Positions 16,526-25,238 of a DNA stretch of 64,000 nt are shown here, one piece after another. Origin of the DNA: Amphiplicatus metriothermophilus (GTDB taxonomy: Bacteria > Pseudomonadota > Alphaproteobacteria > Caulobacterales > Parvularculaceae). Each line of letters starts with the position of its first letter. The stretch's first letter is position 1. The translations under genes and the position numbers were made by a program. The DNA lies in NCBI RefSeq assembly GCF_900199215.1, contig NZ_FZQA01000008.1, forward strand, positions 92,891 to 156,890, written 5' to 3'. Under the pieces are notes generated by a model. That model worked only from the letters and a program-made list of their open reading frames with translations. It was not told the DNA's origin and searched no databases.

Positions 16526-19249
16526 TCAGGAGGCCGGCGCCGGTTCGTTGGCTTCCGGGTCCGGCGTTTGAGGAGTCCAGGCCGCGACCGACTGGTCGAG
16601 GGCGCGCCGCTGTTCCGCAGGCAGGCCGCTGGCGAGTCCGTCGGCGAGCGCGCGCGCCTGCTCGTCGCCGTTCCGAGCGGCCAGCGCGTACCAGAAATAG
16701 GCCTTGGCGGCGTCCTGATAGGGCGCGTTGGCTTCGTTTCCGCCGGGGTGGTAGAGGGCGCCGAGATTGTATTGGGAATCGACGAGGCCGAAACCCGCCG
16801 CCTTCTCGAACCAGGCGATGGCGGCCTCCGGGTCGGCCGGCCCGCCCTGGCCGCGCGCGGCCATTACGCCGGCGCGGTGCATGGCGAGCACGTTGCCGCC
16901 GTTGGCGGCCCGTTCGTACCAGGCGCGGGCCGCAGCGAGATCCTGGGGCGCGCCCTGGCCTAGCTTGTAGAGCTCGCCCAGCTGGAGCTGCGCCGGCGGA
17001 TGGCCGAGCGCGGCCGCCTGTTCGAGGCCCTTCAGCGCCTCGCGCGTGTCGGCGTCATTGCGGGCGTTTTTGAGCCGGGCCGCGCTTTCGCGATAGAGGG
17101 CGCGCGGATCGATCGCCGGCGCAAGCGCGGCGGCTTCGTCCCCGTCCGCCGCCGCCTGGCTGCGCGCCTCCTCCGGTCCGCCGGCGGAGCCGCCGAGGAT
17201 CGAATCCTTGACAAGAAAGAACAGCGCCGCGCCGGCGAGCACGATCGCCGCGGCGAGCGCGACGGGAACCGGCCGCGCGGCGGCCTGAGCGGCCAGACGG
17301 CGCAACCCGCCTGAAATGTCGGGCTCGGACGATCGGGGCGCGTCGTCCTCATGAGCGAGTTGATCTTCGTCTTCGGCGGCGAAAGTCGACGAAGCGCGGG
17401 GCCGATCTGTCGCGCGCGCGGCGAGCCGCGCCGTGCGGTCATCGGCGCCGCCGCGCTGCCCGGCGACAAGCCGGCGCTTCATCGCGCCGAGGGCGCCGGT
17501 CATGCGCGAGAACATGCCGGGCTCGCGATCGTCCTCGCGCGCTTCGTCGTCGTTCTCGGGCGCGTCCAGGGAGGGCATGTATTTCTGCGTCCGCGCCTCG
17601 GCGGGCTCGACCCTGGGCTTGGCTTCGGGCGCAGCGTCGTCGAGCGAGAGGCCTTGCCGGACGAGGCGGCGCCGGCGCAGCTTGGCGGCGAGGGCGGCGC
17701 GCTGCTTGGGGCTCAGCCGACGCAGCGCCGCGCTGCGGGGGTCGGCCTTGAGCAAGGGCTCGTCCGCAGCCGGATCGTCCTTCTTGTCGCCGTCGGCCTG
17801 TGCGGCCTGCGGCGCGTCGCGATTTGCGGCGAAAAGCGCCCCGTCCGTCGTCTCGCGGAGACGCGCGCGCTCGGCCCGCTTCTCCGCCTCGAAGGCGGCG
17901 AAAGCCGCGTCGAGCGCGTCGTCGTCTTCCCCGGCCGTCGCTTCGGCCTCGTCCGGTTCGGGCCGGCCGCGCGCGTCATCCGTGTCGGAGAGCATCGCTG
18001 CGGCGTACTCTTCGACGCTCTTGCCGCCGTGGTCTTCTCCGGCGTCGTCGTCGAGGTCGAAGGCGAAGGCGTCCTCGTCGTCCGCCGCTTCATCGCTTTG
18101 CAGCTTTTGCTGAGGGGGGCGGCGATAAACGCCGTCGGTCTCGCCCTCCGGGGCGACGCCAATCTCATCGTCATCCTCAATCGACAGTTCGAGGGGCTCG
18201 GCGGCGTCGTCGAAGAGCGCGGCGTCCTCGCCGGCCTCGTCGATATCGACGAGTTCCGCCTCGATGTCGGCGTCCGGCTCTGTCTCTTCGCGTCGGCCCG
18301 TCTCGGCGCGCGGCGCGGCCTCGATGCGGGCGGCGAGAGCCTCGACTGCGACCTGGAGGCTGGCGATTTTCGCGTCATCGCCTGCTGCGGGACGTTCGAG
18401 CCGGTCGCGCAGCGTTTCGACGGTCTCCGAAACTTTCTGAACGGCTTCGGCGCTGCGCCGTTCCGCCGCGTCGATATGATCGGAGAGTTTTCTGATCGCC
18501 GCTTCCAGCGTGCGGATCTGGTTGCCGCCGCGCTTTATTTCGTCGCCGAGCGCGCGCAGGCGCGCCCCGGTGCGCTCGACGAAATCGGAATCGCCCGCGC
18601 CGGCGGCCTCGGCCTTGAGCTGCGCGGCCTCTGCGGCGATGCGCTCGGCGCGGGCGATGCGCGCCGACATGCCTTCGAGCGCCTCTTTCAGCGGCGCGAT
18701 CGCCGCGAGCGCGTCGCCCGCGCCGGCCGTCTCCATCTTGCGGGCGAGATCGTCGAGACGCTTTTCGGCCGCTTCGATGCGCGCCTGGGACGATTTATGC
18801 GCGGCGTCGAACTGCAGCGCGGCCTGGGCGACCGCCTTTTCGAGCGCCTTGAGCGCGTCGATGCGCTGACGGTCGAACGCCTTCTCTTCGAGCCGCGCAA
18901 GGCGCTCTTCGAGCGCCGGGCTGGCGCCCCCTTCGACCGGGCGCAGCCGCTCCAGCCGCTGCAGCCGCTCGACGACGCCGGCGAGATTGCGCGCAAGGTC
19001 GTCCACCGCCGCCGCGCTTTTCGATTCCGCCGCGACGATGCGCTTCTTCAGATGCTCCACGGCGGCGACGATGTCGGCGGCCTTGAGCCCTGCGATCGGC
19101 CCGCTCGCGCCTTCCGGCGCGCCGACGGCGTAGATCGCCTGATTGAGCCATTCGCCGACGGTCATGCCTTCGCGGCGCGCGGCTTCCTTGGCGGTCTCGC
19201 GCGCGTCGCGCTCGATGCCTTTGACGCTCCATGGCGCGTTCGATTTCAT
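16526..19249 (-). CDS. PodJ-like polarity protein with Sel1 repeats
   Basis: About 907 residues. The N-terminus (APWSVKGIERDARETAKEAAR, truncated here) is the conserved start seen in Caulobacter PodJ and related proteins. Then come a long coiled coil (about 50-340), an acidic disordered region (340-540) and a basic linker. One transmembrane helix (about 660-680) is followed by a periplasmic domain with about four Sel1 repeats (LGHPPAQLQLGELYKLGQG, GNVLAMHRAGVMAARGQGG, GLVDSQYNLGALYHPGG, AYFWYALAARNGDEQA). PodJ localises PleC and pilus or holdfast factors to one pole. Unlike PodJ, no C-terminal peptidoglycan-binding domain is present. An in-frame GTG at 19258 is an alternative start; GGTGG favours the ATG at 19249. 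Confidence 0.85.
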   Translation of the reverse strand: MKSNAPWSVKGIERDARETAKEAARREGMTVGEWLNQAIYAVGAPEGASGPIAGLKAADIVAAVEHLKKRIVAAESKSAAAVDDLARNLAGVVERLQRLERLRPVEGGASPALEERLARLEEKAFDRQRIDALKALEKAVAQAALQFDAAHKSSQARIEAAEKRLDDLARKMETAGAGDALAAIAPLKEALEGMSARIARAERIAAEAAQLKAEAAGAGDSDFVERTGARLRALGDEIKRGGNQIRTLEAAIRKLSDHIDAAERRSAEAVQKVSETVETLRDRLERPAAGDDAKIASLQVAVEALAARIEAAPRAETGRREETEPDADIEAELVDIDEAGEDAALFDDAAEPLELSIEDDDEIGVAPEGETDGVYRRPPQQKLQSDEAADDEDAFAFDLDDDAGEDHGGKSVEEYAAAMLSDTDDARGRPEPDEAEATAGEDDDALDAAFAAFEAEKRAERARLRETTDGALFAANRDAPQAAQADGDKKDDPAADEPLLKADPRSAALRRLSPKQRAALAAKLRRRRLVRQGLSLDDAAPEAKPRVEPAEARTQKYMPSLDAPENDDEAREDDREPGMFSRMTGALGAMKRRLVAGQRGGADDRTARLAARATDRPRASSTFAAEDEDQLAHEDDAPRSSEPDISGGLRRLAAQAAARPVPVALAAAIVLAGAALFFLVKDSILGGSAGGPEEARSQAAADGDEAAALAPAIDPRALYRESAARLKNARNDADTREALKGLEQAAALGHPPAQLQLGELYKLGQGAPQDLAAARAWYERAANGGNVLAMHRAGVMAARGQGGPADPEAAIAWFEKAAGFGLVDSQYNLGALYHPGGNEANAPYQDAAKAYFWYALAARNGDEQARALADGLASGLPAEQRRALDQSVAAWTPQTPDPEANEPAPAS

Positions 19250-19258
19250 GTTCGCCAC

Positions 19259-19586
19259 CGCTTTCGTTTGGTCATTGGAGCGGCCTCCCCCGACGACACC
19301 GCGAACGCGGCGCGGATGCCTCGCCGCGGGCGGCGAGGCATCCGGTCGAGCGGTAAGGCGCTTCGCCGCGTTCGCAAAGGGTGAATGCCCTGTCGTTGAG
19401 CCATCCGGATAAAGCCCTCCCGCCCATTAACGCCGATTCGGCGCTTCACGCGCCCGCTTCGCGTCTCCTGGGGCGCCGAAAAAGGCTGCGCCGGGCGCTT
19501 TACCCGGCTCTGCTCGGGGCTAGATTGGGGAAAAGTTTTCCGCGGCGCTTCTTCGCCGCCGCGCCAAGCCGGAAGGAGCCTGCGCC
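19259..19586. other. Divergent intergenic region with perfect inverted repeat
   Basis: 328 bp between the PodJ-like gene (minus) and an acyl-CoA dehydrogenase (plus). No gene is supported. It contains a perfect 14-bp inverted repeat (19314-19343) and a single TTAAC half-site near 19428. GGAAGGAGCC just before 19587 is the ribosome binding site of the dehydrogenase. Confidence 0.5.
19314..19343. repeat. Perfect 14-bp inverted repeat
   Basis: GGATGCCTCGCCGC and GCGGCGAGGCATCC are exact reverse complements separated by two bases. There is no T-run on either side, and it lies in a divergent promoter region rather than after a gene. It may therefore be an operator or a cruciform/RNA hairpin in the 5' leader of the PodJ-like gene, rather than a terminator. 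Confidence 0.55.
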
Positions 19587-21374
19587 ATGACCAGCTACGC
19601 CGCGCCGATTCGCGACATGCAGTTCGTGCTTCACGACGTTCTGCAGCTTTCGAAATATTCGAACCTGCCGGGCTTCGCCGATGCGAGCCCCGACGTGATC
19701 GACGCCATTCTCGAAGAGGGCGGCAAGCTCGCCGCGAACGTGCTGCACCCTCTCAACCAGTCCGGCGACCAGGAAGGCTGCAGGCGCGAGTCCGACGGGT
19801 CGGTGAAGACGCCCAAGGGCTTCAAGGAAGCCTATGACGCGTACGCGCAAGGCGGCTGGCAGGGCCTGTCGGCCGATCCTGACTATGGCGGGCAGGGGCT
19901 GCCTTACGTGCTGGCGATCGCGGTGGGCGAGATGGTCTCGGCGGCGAACATGGCGTTCGGCATGTATCCGGGACTGGCGCGCGGGGCGGCCGATACGATC
20001 TACGCGCATGGCACGGACGAGCAGAAGAAAACCTGGCTGCCCAAGCTCATCTCGGGCGAATGGGGCGGGACGATGAACCTCACCGAGCCCCATTGCGGCA
20101 CCGATCTCGGCCTTCTGCGCACGAAAGCCGTTCCGCAGCCTGACGGAAGCTACAAGATCTCCGGCCAGAAGATCTTCATCTCCGCCGGCGAGCACGACCT
20201 TACCGAGAACATCGTCCACCTCGTGCTCGCGCGCATCGAGGGCGCGCCGGAGGGCACGAAAGGCATCTCGCTCTTCATCGTGCCGAAATTCCTGGCGAAG
20301 GAGGACGGCTCGCTGGGCGAACGCAACGGCGTCGTCTGCGGCAAGATCGAAGAGAAGATGGGCATTCACGCCAACTCGACCTGCGTGATGGATTACGACG
20401 AGGCCACGGGCTATCTTCTCGGCGAGGAGAACAAGGGCCTGCGCGCCATGTTCACCATGATGAACGAGGCGCGCATCGGCGTCGGCCTGCAGGGCCTCGC
20501 CGTCTCCGAGGTCGCCTATCAGAACGCGGCGGCCTATGCGAAGGACCGCCTGCAGGGGCGCGCGCTGACAGGCCCGGCCGCGCCCGACAAGCCGGCCGAC
20601 CCGATCATCGTGCATCCGGACGTTCGCCGGATGCTGCTCGACCATCGCGCCTTCAACGAGGGCGCGCGCGCGCTCATGTACTGGTCGGCCCTGCACGGCG
20701 ATCTCGCGCATCGTTCGGAAGACGCCGAGGAGCGTCAGAAGGCGGATGATTTCCTCGGCCTGATGACGCCGGTGCTCAAGGCCTATTTCACCGAAAAAGG
20801 CTACTGGCATGCGACCAACGCCCAGCAGGTGCTCGGCGGGCACGGATACATCCAGGAATGGGGGATGGAGCAGTTCGTGCGCGACGCGCGCATCGCCATG
20901 ATCTATGAAGGCGCGAACGGCATTCAGGCGCTCGACCTCGTCGGGCGCAAGCTCGCCAGGGACGGCGGGCGCGCCGTGCAGGCCTGGTTCGCCGAGCTCG
21001 ATCAGTTCGTGAAGGACAATCGCGGCGACGATCTGAAGCCGTTCATCGACGGGCTCGCGAACGTCAAGGCCGATCTCGCCGAAGCGACGCAGTGGCTCGC
21101 GATGAACGGCATGAAGGACCCGAACAACGCCGGGGCAGGGTCCATGGACTATCTTCATCTCTTCGCGCTGACGGGCCTGGCTTACGCCTGGGCGATGCTG
21201 GCGAAAGCGGCGATCGAGAAGAAGAAAGCCGGCGAGGCGGACGAGTTCCACGAGCGCAAGCTGACCACCGGACGTTATTTCCTGGCGCGGGTTCTGCCGG
21301 ACGCCAAGGCCCACCTCGCCAAGCTCAAGAGCGGCGCCGAGCCCGTGATGGCTCTGCCGGCGGAGGCGTTCTGA
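19587..21374 (+). CDS. Acyl-CoA dehydrogenase, long C-terminal-domain class
   Basis: FAD flavoenzyme that introduces a 2,3-double bond into acyl-CoA; 595 residues. Order: an N-terminal extension (1-75), the ACAD helical, beta and alpha domains (80-450), and a C-terminal acyl-CoA dehydrogenase domain (470-595). FAD/substrate motifs include [14 protein letters not shown] and [29 protein letters not shown] precedes the region of the catalytic base, which is probably Glu441 in [10 protein letters not shown]. This subgroup includes fatty-acid beta-oxidation enzymes and the 3-methylthiopropanoyl-CoA dehydrogenase DmdC; sequence by eye does not decide between them. The 3' end overlaps the convergent vsr gene by 50 nt. 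Confidence 0.93.
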   Translation: MTSYAAPIRDMQFVLHDVLQLSKYSNLPGFADASPDVIDAILEEGGKLAANVLHPLNQSGDQEGCRRESDGSVKTPKGFKEAYDAYAQGGWQGLSADPDYGGQGLPYVLAIAVGEMVSAANMAFGMYPGLARGAADTIYAHGTDEQKKTWLPKLISGEWGGTMNLTEPHCGTDLGLLRTKAVPQPDGSYKISGQKIFISAGEHDLTENIVHLVLARIEGAPEGTKGISLFIVPKFLAKEDGSLGERNGVVCGKIEEKMGIHANSTCVMDYDEATGYLLGEENKGLRAMFTMMNEARIGVGLQGLAVSEVAYQNAAAYAKDRLQGRALTGPAAPDKPADPIIVHPDVRRMLLDHRAFNEGARALMYWSALHGDLAHRSEDAEERQKADDFLGLMTPVLKAYFTEKGYWHATNAQQVLGGHGYIQEWGMEQFVRDARIAMIYEGANGIQALDLVGRKLARDGGRAVQAWFAELDQFVKDNRGDDLKPFIDGLANVKADLAEATQWLAMNGMKDPNNAGAGSMDYLHLFALTGLAYAWAMLAKAAIEKKKAGEADEFHERKLTTGRYFLARVLPDAKAHLAKLKSGAEPVMALPAEAF

Positions 21375-21789
21375 TCGCGCGGGCGAGGCGGCGGGCCGTC
21401 GCCTCGACGTCTTTCATCTCGCACTCCCACACGACGAAGACGCGCCAGCCCGCAACGGCGAGCTTTTCGGCCGCCGCGGCGTCGCGCGCCCGGTTGCGGG
21501 CGATCTTGGCCGTCCAGTAGGCGCGGTTCGACTTCGGCGCGCGACTTCCGCGCGCGCAATCGTGTCCGTGCCAGAAGCATCCGTGCACGAACAGAACGGC
21601 GCGACGGCCGGGAAAAACGAGATCCGGCCTGCCCGGCAGGTCCTTCGCGTGCAGCCGGTAGCGCAGGCCCAGACGGTGCAGCGCCCGGCGCAGCGCCATC
21701 TCGGGCCGGGTGTTCGCGCCTTTCACCGCGCGCATCACCGCCGAGCGCTTTTCGGGCGTGAAGACGTCGGTGCGCCTGTCGCCCGTCAC
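21325..21789 (-). CDS. vsr: Very short patch repair endonuclease (Vsr)
   Basis: Strand-specific nicking endonuclease that starts repair of T:G mismatches made by deamination of 5-methylcytosine; 154 residues. Family motifs: [38 protein letters not shown] with the catalytic Asp, [17 protein letters not shown] metal/Cys-His segment ([14 protein letters not shown]) and [13 protein letters not shown]. The start is GTG at 21789, overlapping the stop of the methyltransferase by 4 nt, so the two are translationally coupled. The last 50 nt overlap the convergent dehydrogenase gene. Confidence 0.93.
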   Translation of the reverse strand: MTGDRRTDVFTPEKRSAVMRAVKGANTRPEMALRRALHRLGLRYRLHAKDLPGRPDLVFPGRRAVLFVHGCFWHGHDCARGSRAPKSNRAYWTAKIARNRARDAAAAEKLAVAGWRVFVVWECEMKDVEATARRLARAIRTPPPAEPSRARRRS

Positions 21790-22904
21790 GCCGCCTGCGC
21801 CTCCTGCGCGAGGAGGGGCGTCAGGATCGCCTCGCCGATCCAGCGCACGACCGGAACCGAAACCCCGTCGCCGCACAGCTTCAGGGCCGCCGTCGTCTGT
21901 TCCGGCAGGCGGTAATCCTCAGGCAACCCCATCAGCCGCGCCGCCTCGCGCGGGGAAAGCAGCCGCGCGAAAACGCGCCCGTCTTCGATTTTCACAAGCA
22001 TCTGACGCGAAGAGCCGCCCGCCGGGGTGCGCAAGCAGCCTGCAAGCCCGTCGAAACGCGCCTCGATGCGCTGGACGCGCGCGCCGTTTTCGATCCGTAT
22101 ACGGCGGAATGCGGCCCCGACATGACGGTCGCCGGAAGCGCGCAGGGCTTCCACCGTCGCGCGCTGGCGCGCGCTCATCATCGACAAAGCCGCCGCCCCG
22201 CGCGCGGCGCACCAGTCGGGCGCATTTATGTCGACGAGATCTTCAAGCCGCATATTCGGCCGCGCCGTCGGGCGCGCGGCGAGCCAGCGCCAGCGTCGCG
22301 TCGCCTTAGAAGAAAGCGCGCCGAGGCTCGCCCGCATCGCGGCGGGGGAGAAGCTGTCGAGGGGGGGCGCGCTCCGGCGCCGAGGCGCGCATTCCTGGGC
22401 GAAACCGAAGATGAAGAGCCGCGGACGGGACTGGGGAGAGAACCAGCGCGCGTCGATCGCCATGGCCGATACGACGTAGCCGCCGCCGGCGACGGTTTCG
22501 ATGACGCGGCGAAAATCGGCGCCGCCGTTCGAGGTCATCAATCCGGCGACGTTTTCGATGACGATGAGCCGCGGCGCGCGCCCGGCCCCCGAGAGCGCTT
22601 CGATCAGACGCCAGAACTGAAAGAAGAGGCCCGAGCGCGCTCCGGCGAGCCCCGCCCGGGCGCCGGCGAGAGACAGATCCTGACAGGGAAAGGAGGCCCA
22701 GGCGAGATCAGCGCGGACCGCCGGGAGGTCTTCGAGCTTCAGAGCGGCGATATCCGCCTCGATCAGCGTCTCCCCTCCGAAATTCGCTCTGTAGGCGGCG
22801 CATTTGGCCGGATCGACGTCGTTGGCGAACGCGCACCGCCAGGCCGGGCCGAGGCCGAGGCGCGCCATGCCGCCGCCGGCGAAAAACTCAAAAAAGGTCC
22901 GCAT
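21786..22904 (-). CDS. DNA cytosine-5 methyltransferase
   Basis: A 372-residue C5 methyltransferase acting on duplex DNA. Motif I is FFEFFAGGGMARLGLG, motif IV with the catalytic cysteine is WASFPCQDLSLAG, motif VI is VIENVAGL, and motif VIII is SPQSRPRLFIFG. A target-recognition region of about 100 residues follows, and motifs IX-X (RLLSPREAARLMGLP, GDGVSVPVV) are present. No restriction endonuclease lies beside it, only a coupled Vsr, so it is probably an orphan or a remnant of a restriction-modification module. The ATG at 22904 sets the start exactly at motif I; longer upstream frames lack any similarity. Recognition sequence unknown. Confidence 0.93.
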   Translation of the reverse strand: MRTFFEFFAGGGMARLGLGPAWRCAFANDVDPAKCAAYRANFGGETLIEADIAALKLEDLPAVRADLAWASFPCQDLSLAGARAGLAGARSGLFFQFWRLIEALSGAGRAPRLIVIENVAGLMTSNGGADFRRVIETVAGGGYVVSAMAIDARWFSPQSRPRLFIFGFAQECAPRRRSAPPLDSFSPAAMRASLGALSSKATRRWRWLAARPTARPNMRLEDLVDINAPDWCAARGAAALSMMSARQRATVEALRASGDRHVGAAFRRIRIENGARVQRIEARFDGLAGCLRTPAGGSSRQMLVKIEDGRVFARLLSPREAARLMGLPEDYRLPEQTTAALKLCGDGVSVPVVRWIGEAILTPLLAQEAQAA

Positions 22905-23116
22905 ATGGCGCAACTCTTCAGCCTGCCCCGTTTTCGCCTCATTCCCGCCGCATTTCGGCGCGGATTCACGCTCCGTTCCGGGGCTGGCGCGCAGCATCGG
23001 CGGAATCGGGGCCGCGTTCAACGCCGTTTGACGCGCTCGAGCGTTGACCGGCCTGCGCAAGCGGGCCAAACTGCTGACGGGGCTGCATGGGGCGTCGCAG
23101 TGTCGGGAGACGCGAC

Positions 23117-23887
23117 ATGCCCTTATATCGATTTCTCCGCCGACAATTCTTTCAGGGCGGGACCGCCGCGGCGGCCGCGGTTCTTCTCGCGATGACGGCG
23201 CCGTCGGCCGCGGCCGCGCCGGGCTCGCCCGGAAGCGTTCTCGCCGCAGCGCTCGACGGGGCGGCCGAGCGGCTCGCACAGGGCGCGCGCATGCAGAAGC
23301 CTTCTCTGGTTCTCGCCGCTGACGATAGGGACGAGCGCCGCGAACGGCGCGGCGACGGGCGCGAGCGGCGTCGGGACCGCGCCGACGATCGTCGCGACCG
23401 CAGCCGCGACCGGGCCGACCACCGCCGGGACCGCAGGGAAGACCGATATGAACGCCGGCGCGACCGCGCCGATCATCGTCGCGACCGGCGCCATGACCGC
23501 TATGACCATCGCCGCGACCGGCGCTACGCCTATCATGACGACTGGCGGCGCCGGCAATACGACCGTTATCGCGACCGTCATTATCGCCGGCATTACGATC
23601 GCGGGCGGCGCTATTCATACGGTCATCGTCACGGCCGCGGGCCGCGCCGGGGCCACGGCTATTATTGCAACGACCATTTCGTCTTTCATTATTTCGCCGG
23701 TTACGACCCCTATGGCTGGCGGCGGGCCTATCATCGCGGCTATTACGCGCCGCGGGGCTGCTACGCGGTCGAGCGAATAGAATACCGGCGCGGCCGTCGC
23801 GTGCTGCTCGGCGCGATCCTGTGCCACGATCCTTACGGCTATCCGTATATTAAGTCGGGCAGCCGCTATGTCGTGCGTTATTACTGA
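23117..23887 (+). CDS. Secreted Arg/Asp/His/Tyr repeat protein
   Basis: A 256-residue protein. Residues 1-34 are a signal peptide (GGTAAAAAVLLAMTAPSAAA). Residues about 70-150 are a highly charged repeat of RDR, HRRDR and DRYxxRRDR units, and about 150-200 is a Tyr/Arg/His-rich stretch. A short C-terminal domain has three cysteines (GYYCNDHF, PRGCYAVE, GAILCHDPYG) and ends in VRYY. The mixed R/D charge repeat suggests a disordered, possibly metal- or polyanion-binding envelope protein. GGGAG precedes the ATG at 23117. No family recognised beyond low-complexity similarity to the protein at 7389. Confidence 0.75.
   Translation: MPLYRFLRRQFFQGGTAAAAAVLLAMTAPSAAAAPGSPGSVLAAALDGAAERLAQGARMQKPSLVLAADDRDERRERRGDGRERRRDRADDRRDRSRDRADHRRDRREDRYERRRDRADHRRDRRHDRYDHRRDRRYAYHDDWRRRQYDRYRDRHYRRHYDRGRRYSYGHRHGRGPRRGHGYYCNDHFVFHYFAGYDPYGWRRAYHRGYYAPRGCYAVERIEYRRGRRVLLGAILCHDPYGYPYIKSGSRYVVRYY
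23340..23545 (+). repeat. Degenerate tandem repeat encoding RDR/HRRDR units
   Basis: Inside the secreted protein gene, imperfect copies of CGCGACCG and of the longer GATCATCGTCGCGACCG recur, encoding DHRRDR-type peptides. The period is mostly 15-30 nt and the copies are not identical. It is a coding repeat, not a CRISPR. Confidence 0.6.
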
Positions 23888-23999
23888 CGGGCGAAGGGCG
23901 GGGATCGCAGCGCGCCCGCCCTGTCGCCGCCCGCGTTGACCGACAGGCCGACTCTCTTGAACCCTTGGAAGGCGTCATTTTTGCGACTGGCCGCGCCGC

Positions 24000-25232
24000 A
24001 TGTTCCGACGTTTGCTTTATCTTGCGCCTCTGGCGCCCGCCGCCGCGCTCATCGGCTTCGCCGCCGTGAGCGCCGCCGGCGCGGCGGCGGAAGGGCGTGC
24101 GACCGCGCAAGAGGCTGCACGCGCGGCGGCGCGCGCGCCCAACGAGCTGCGAGACGTGCAGGTGGGCGAACGCGGCCGGCTGATGCGCGTGGCGCTGATC
24201 TGCCGGCGCGCCTGCGACGTCGCCGCCCGGCGGGGCGGCGCTTTCTTCCTGCCGGGAGTCGACGCCGCGCTCGAGATCGACCTCAAAGGGCGCAGCCGGC
24301 TCGCCGAGGCGCTCGCCTTCACGGCCGAAGAGGGCGGCAGCGCGCTCGCCGTGAAAAGCGCCCGGCCGATGGCGCGCGCCGCGATCCGGGACTGCGTCAT
24401 CGACGGCGCGCGCGCCTCCTGCATCGACATCGAATTCGCCGACGGGGCCGCGCGCGGCGCGGCGCAGGCGGAGAAGGCGCAGGCGGGGAAGAAGCAGGCG
24501 AAGACGGCTGCAAGCCGTCCGGTCGCGGAGGAGCTTGCGCCGGCCCCGACGCTGAAGCCTGCGCCGGCGACGGGCGCCGCGCCCGATCGCCCGCCCGCGC
24601 AGACGGCCGCGCCTTCCGCGCCGGCCCTGCGCGAGGCGCCGGCGGACGGCGCCCTCGTCTTCGCGGGCTACGCCGCGCCGGAGCGTCTTGATCCGCCGGC
24701 GTCCGGCGCGCCCGTGCGGACCGCCGGCGCCGGGGCCGCTTCCTCCGCGCCGCAGGGCGCCTCGTCCGCTCCCGGAAAATCGGCCGAGATGCCTACGCTC
24801 GCCGCGCTCTCCGTGCCGGCGCCGCCGGCGGATTCGGAAGGGCCCGCCCTGCGCGAGGATCGCGCCGCCGTCTTCGCGCCGCGCGAGATCGACATCGCCC
24901 GCGAGGCGGAGCGAATTCTGGGCAAGCGCGTGGGCGTGGCCGAATGCGAAGGCGCGCAGGCGCGTCTTCGCAAAGACGCCTGGGCGCTCGACGCCATGGT
25001 CGATGTCGGGTTCTGCAAGGCCGCCGCCGGCAAGCTCGAGGAGGCCGACGGCGTGTTCATCCGCCTGCTCGCCTATACGCCCGACAATTACGAGGCGCTG
25101 GTCGGCCGGGCGTTGATCGCGGCGAAATCGGGCGAGCGCGCCCTCGCCCGCAAATATTTCCAGGACGCGCTCACCGCCCTGCCGCCGATCGAGGAATCGA
25201 ACCGGATCGTCAACGCGATGGCGGCGCTGTGA
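24000..25232 (+). CDS. Exported protein with Ala/Pro-rich linker and TPR-like C-terminus
   Basis: A 410-residue protein with an N-terminal signal segment (LAPLAPAAALIGFAAVSAAGAAA). A globular N-terminal region (about 50-150) has cysteine pairs (ALICRRACDV and IRDCVIDGARASCID) likely to be disulfide-bonded. A long Ala/Pro/Lys-rich disordered linker (155-290) follows. The C-terminal helical domain (about 300-410) has a TPR-like pair (FCKAAAGKLEEADGVFIRLL, NYEALVGRALIAAKSGE). Probably an envelope or periplasmic scaffold; no named family recognised. It runs to within 7 nt of the convergent symporter gene. Confidence 0.72.
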   Translation: MFRRLLYLAPLAPAAALIGFAAVSAAGAAAEGRATAQEAARAAARAPNELRDVQVGERGRLMRVALICRRACDVAARRGGAFFLPGVDAALEIDLKGRSRLAEALAFTAEEGGSALAVKSARPMARAAIRDCVIDGARASCIDIEFADGAARGAAQAEKAQAGKKQAKTAASRPVAEELAPAPTLKPAPATGAAPDRPPAQTAAPSAPALREAPADGALVFAGYAAPERLDPPASGAPVRTAGAGAASSAPQGASSAPGKSAEMPTLAALSVPAPPADSEGPALREDRAAVFAPREIDIAREAERILGKRVGVAECEGAQARLRKDAWALDAMVDVGFCKAAAGKLEEADGVFIRLLAYTPDNYEALVGRALIAAKSGERALARKYFQDALTALPPIEESNRIVNAMAAL

Positions 25233-25238
25233 GCGGGC

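Noticed and set aside
23340..23545. CRISPR-like repeats
   Set aside because: Copies are imperfect, irregularly spaced and lie in frame within a secreted protein gene.
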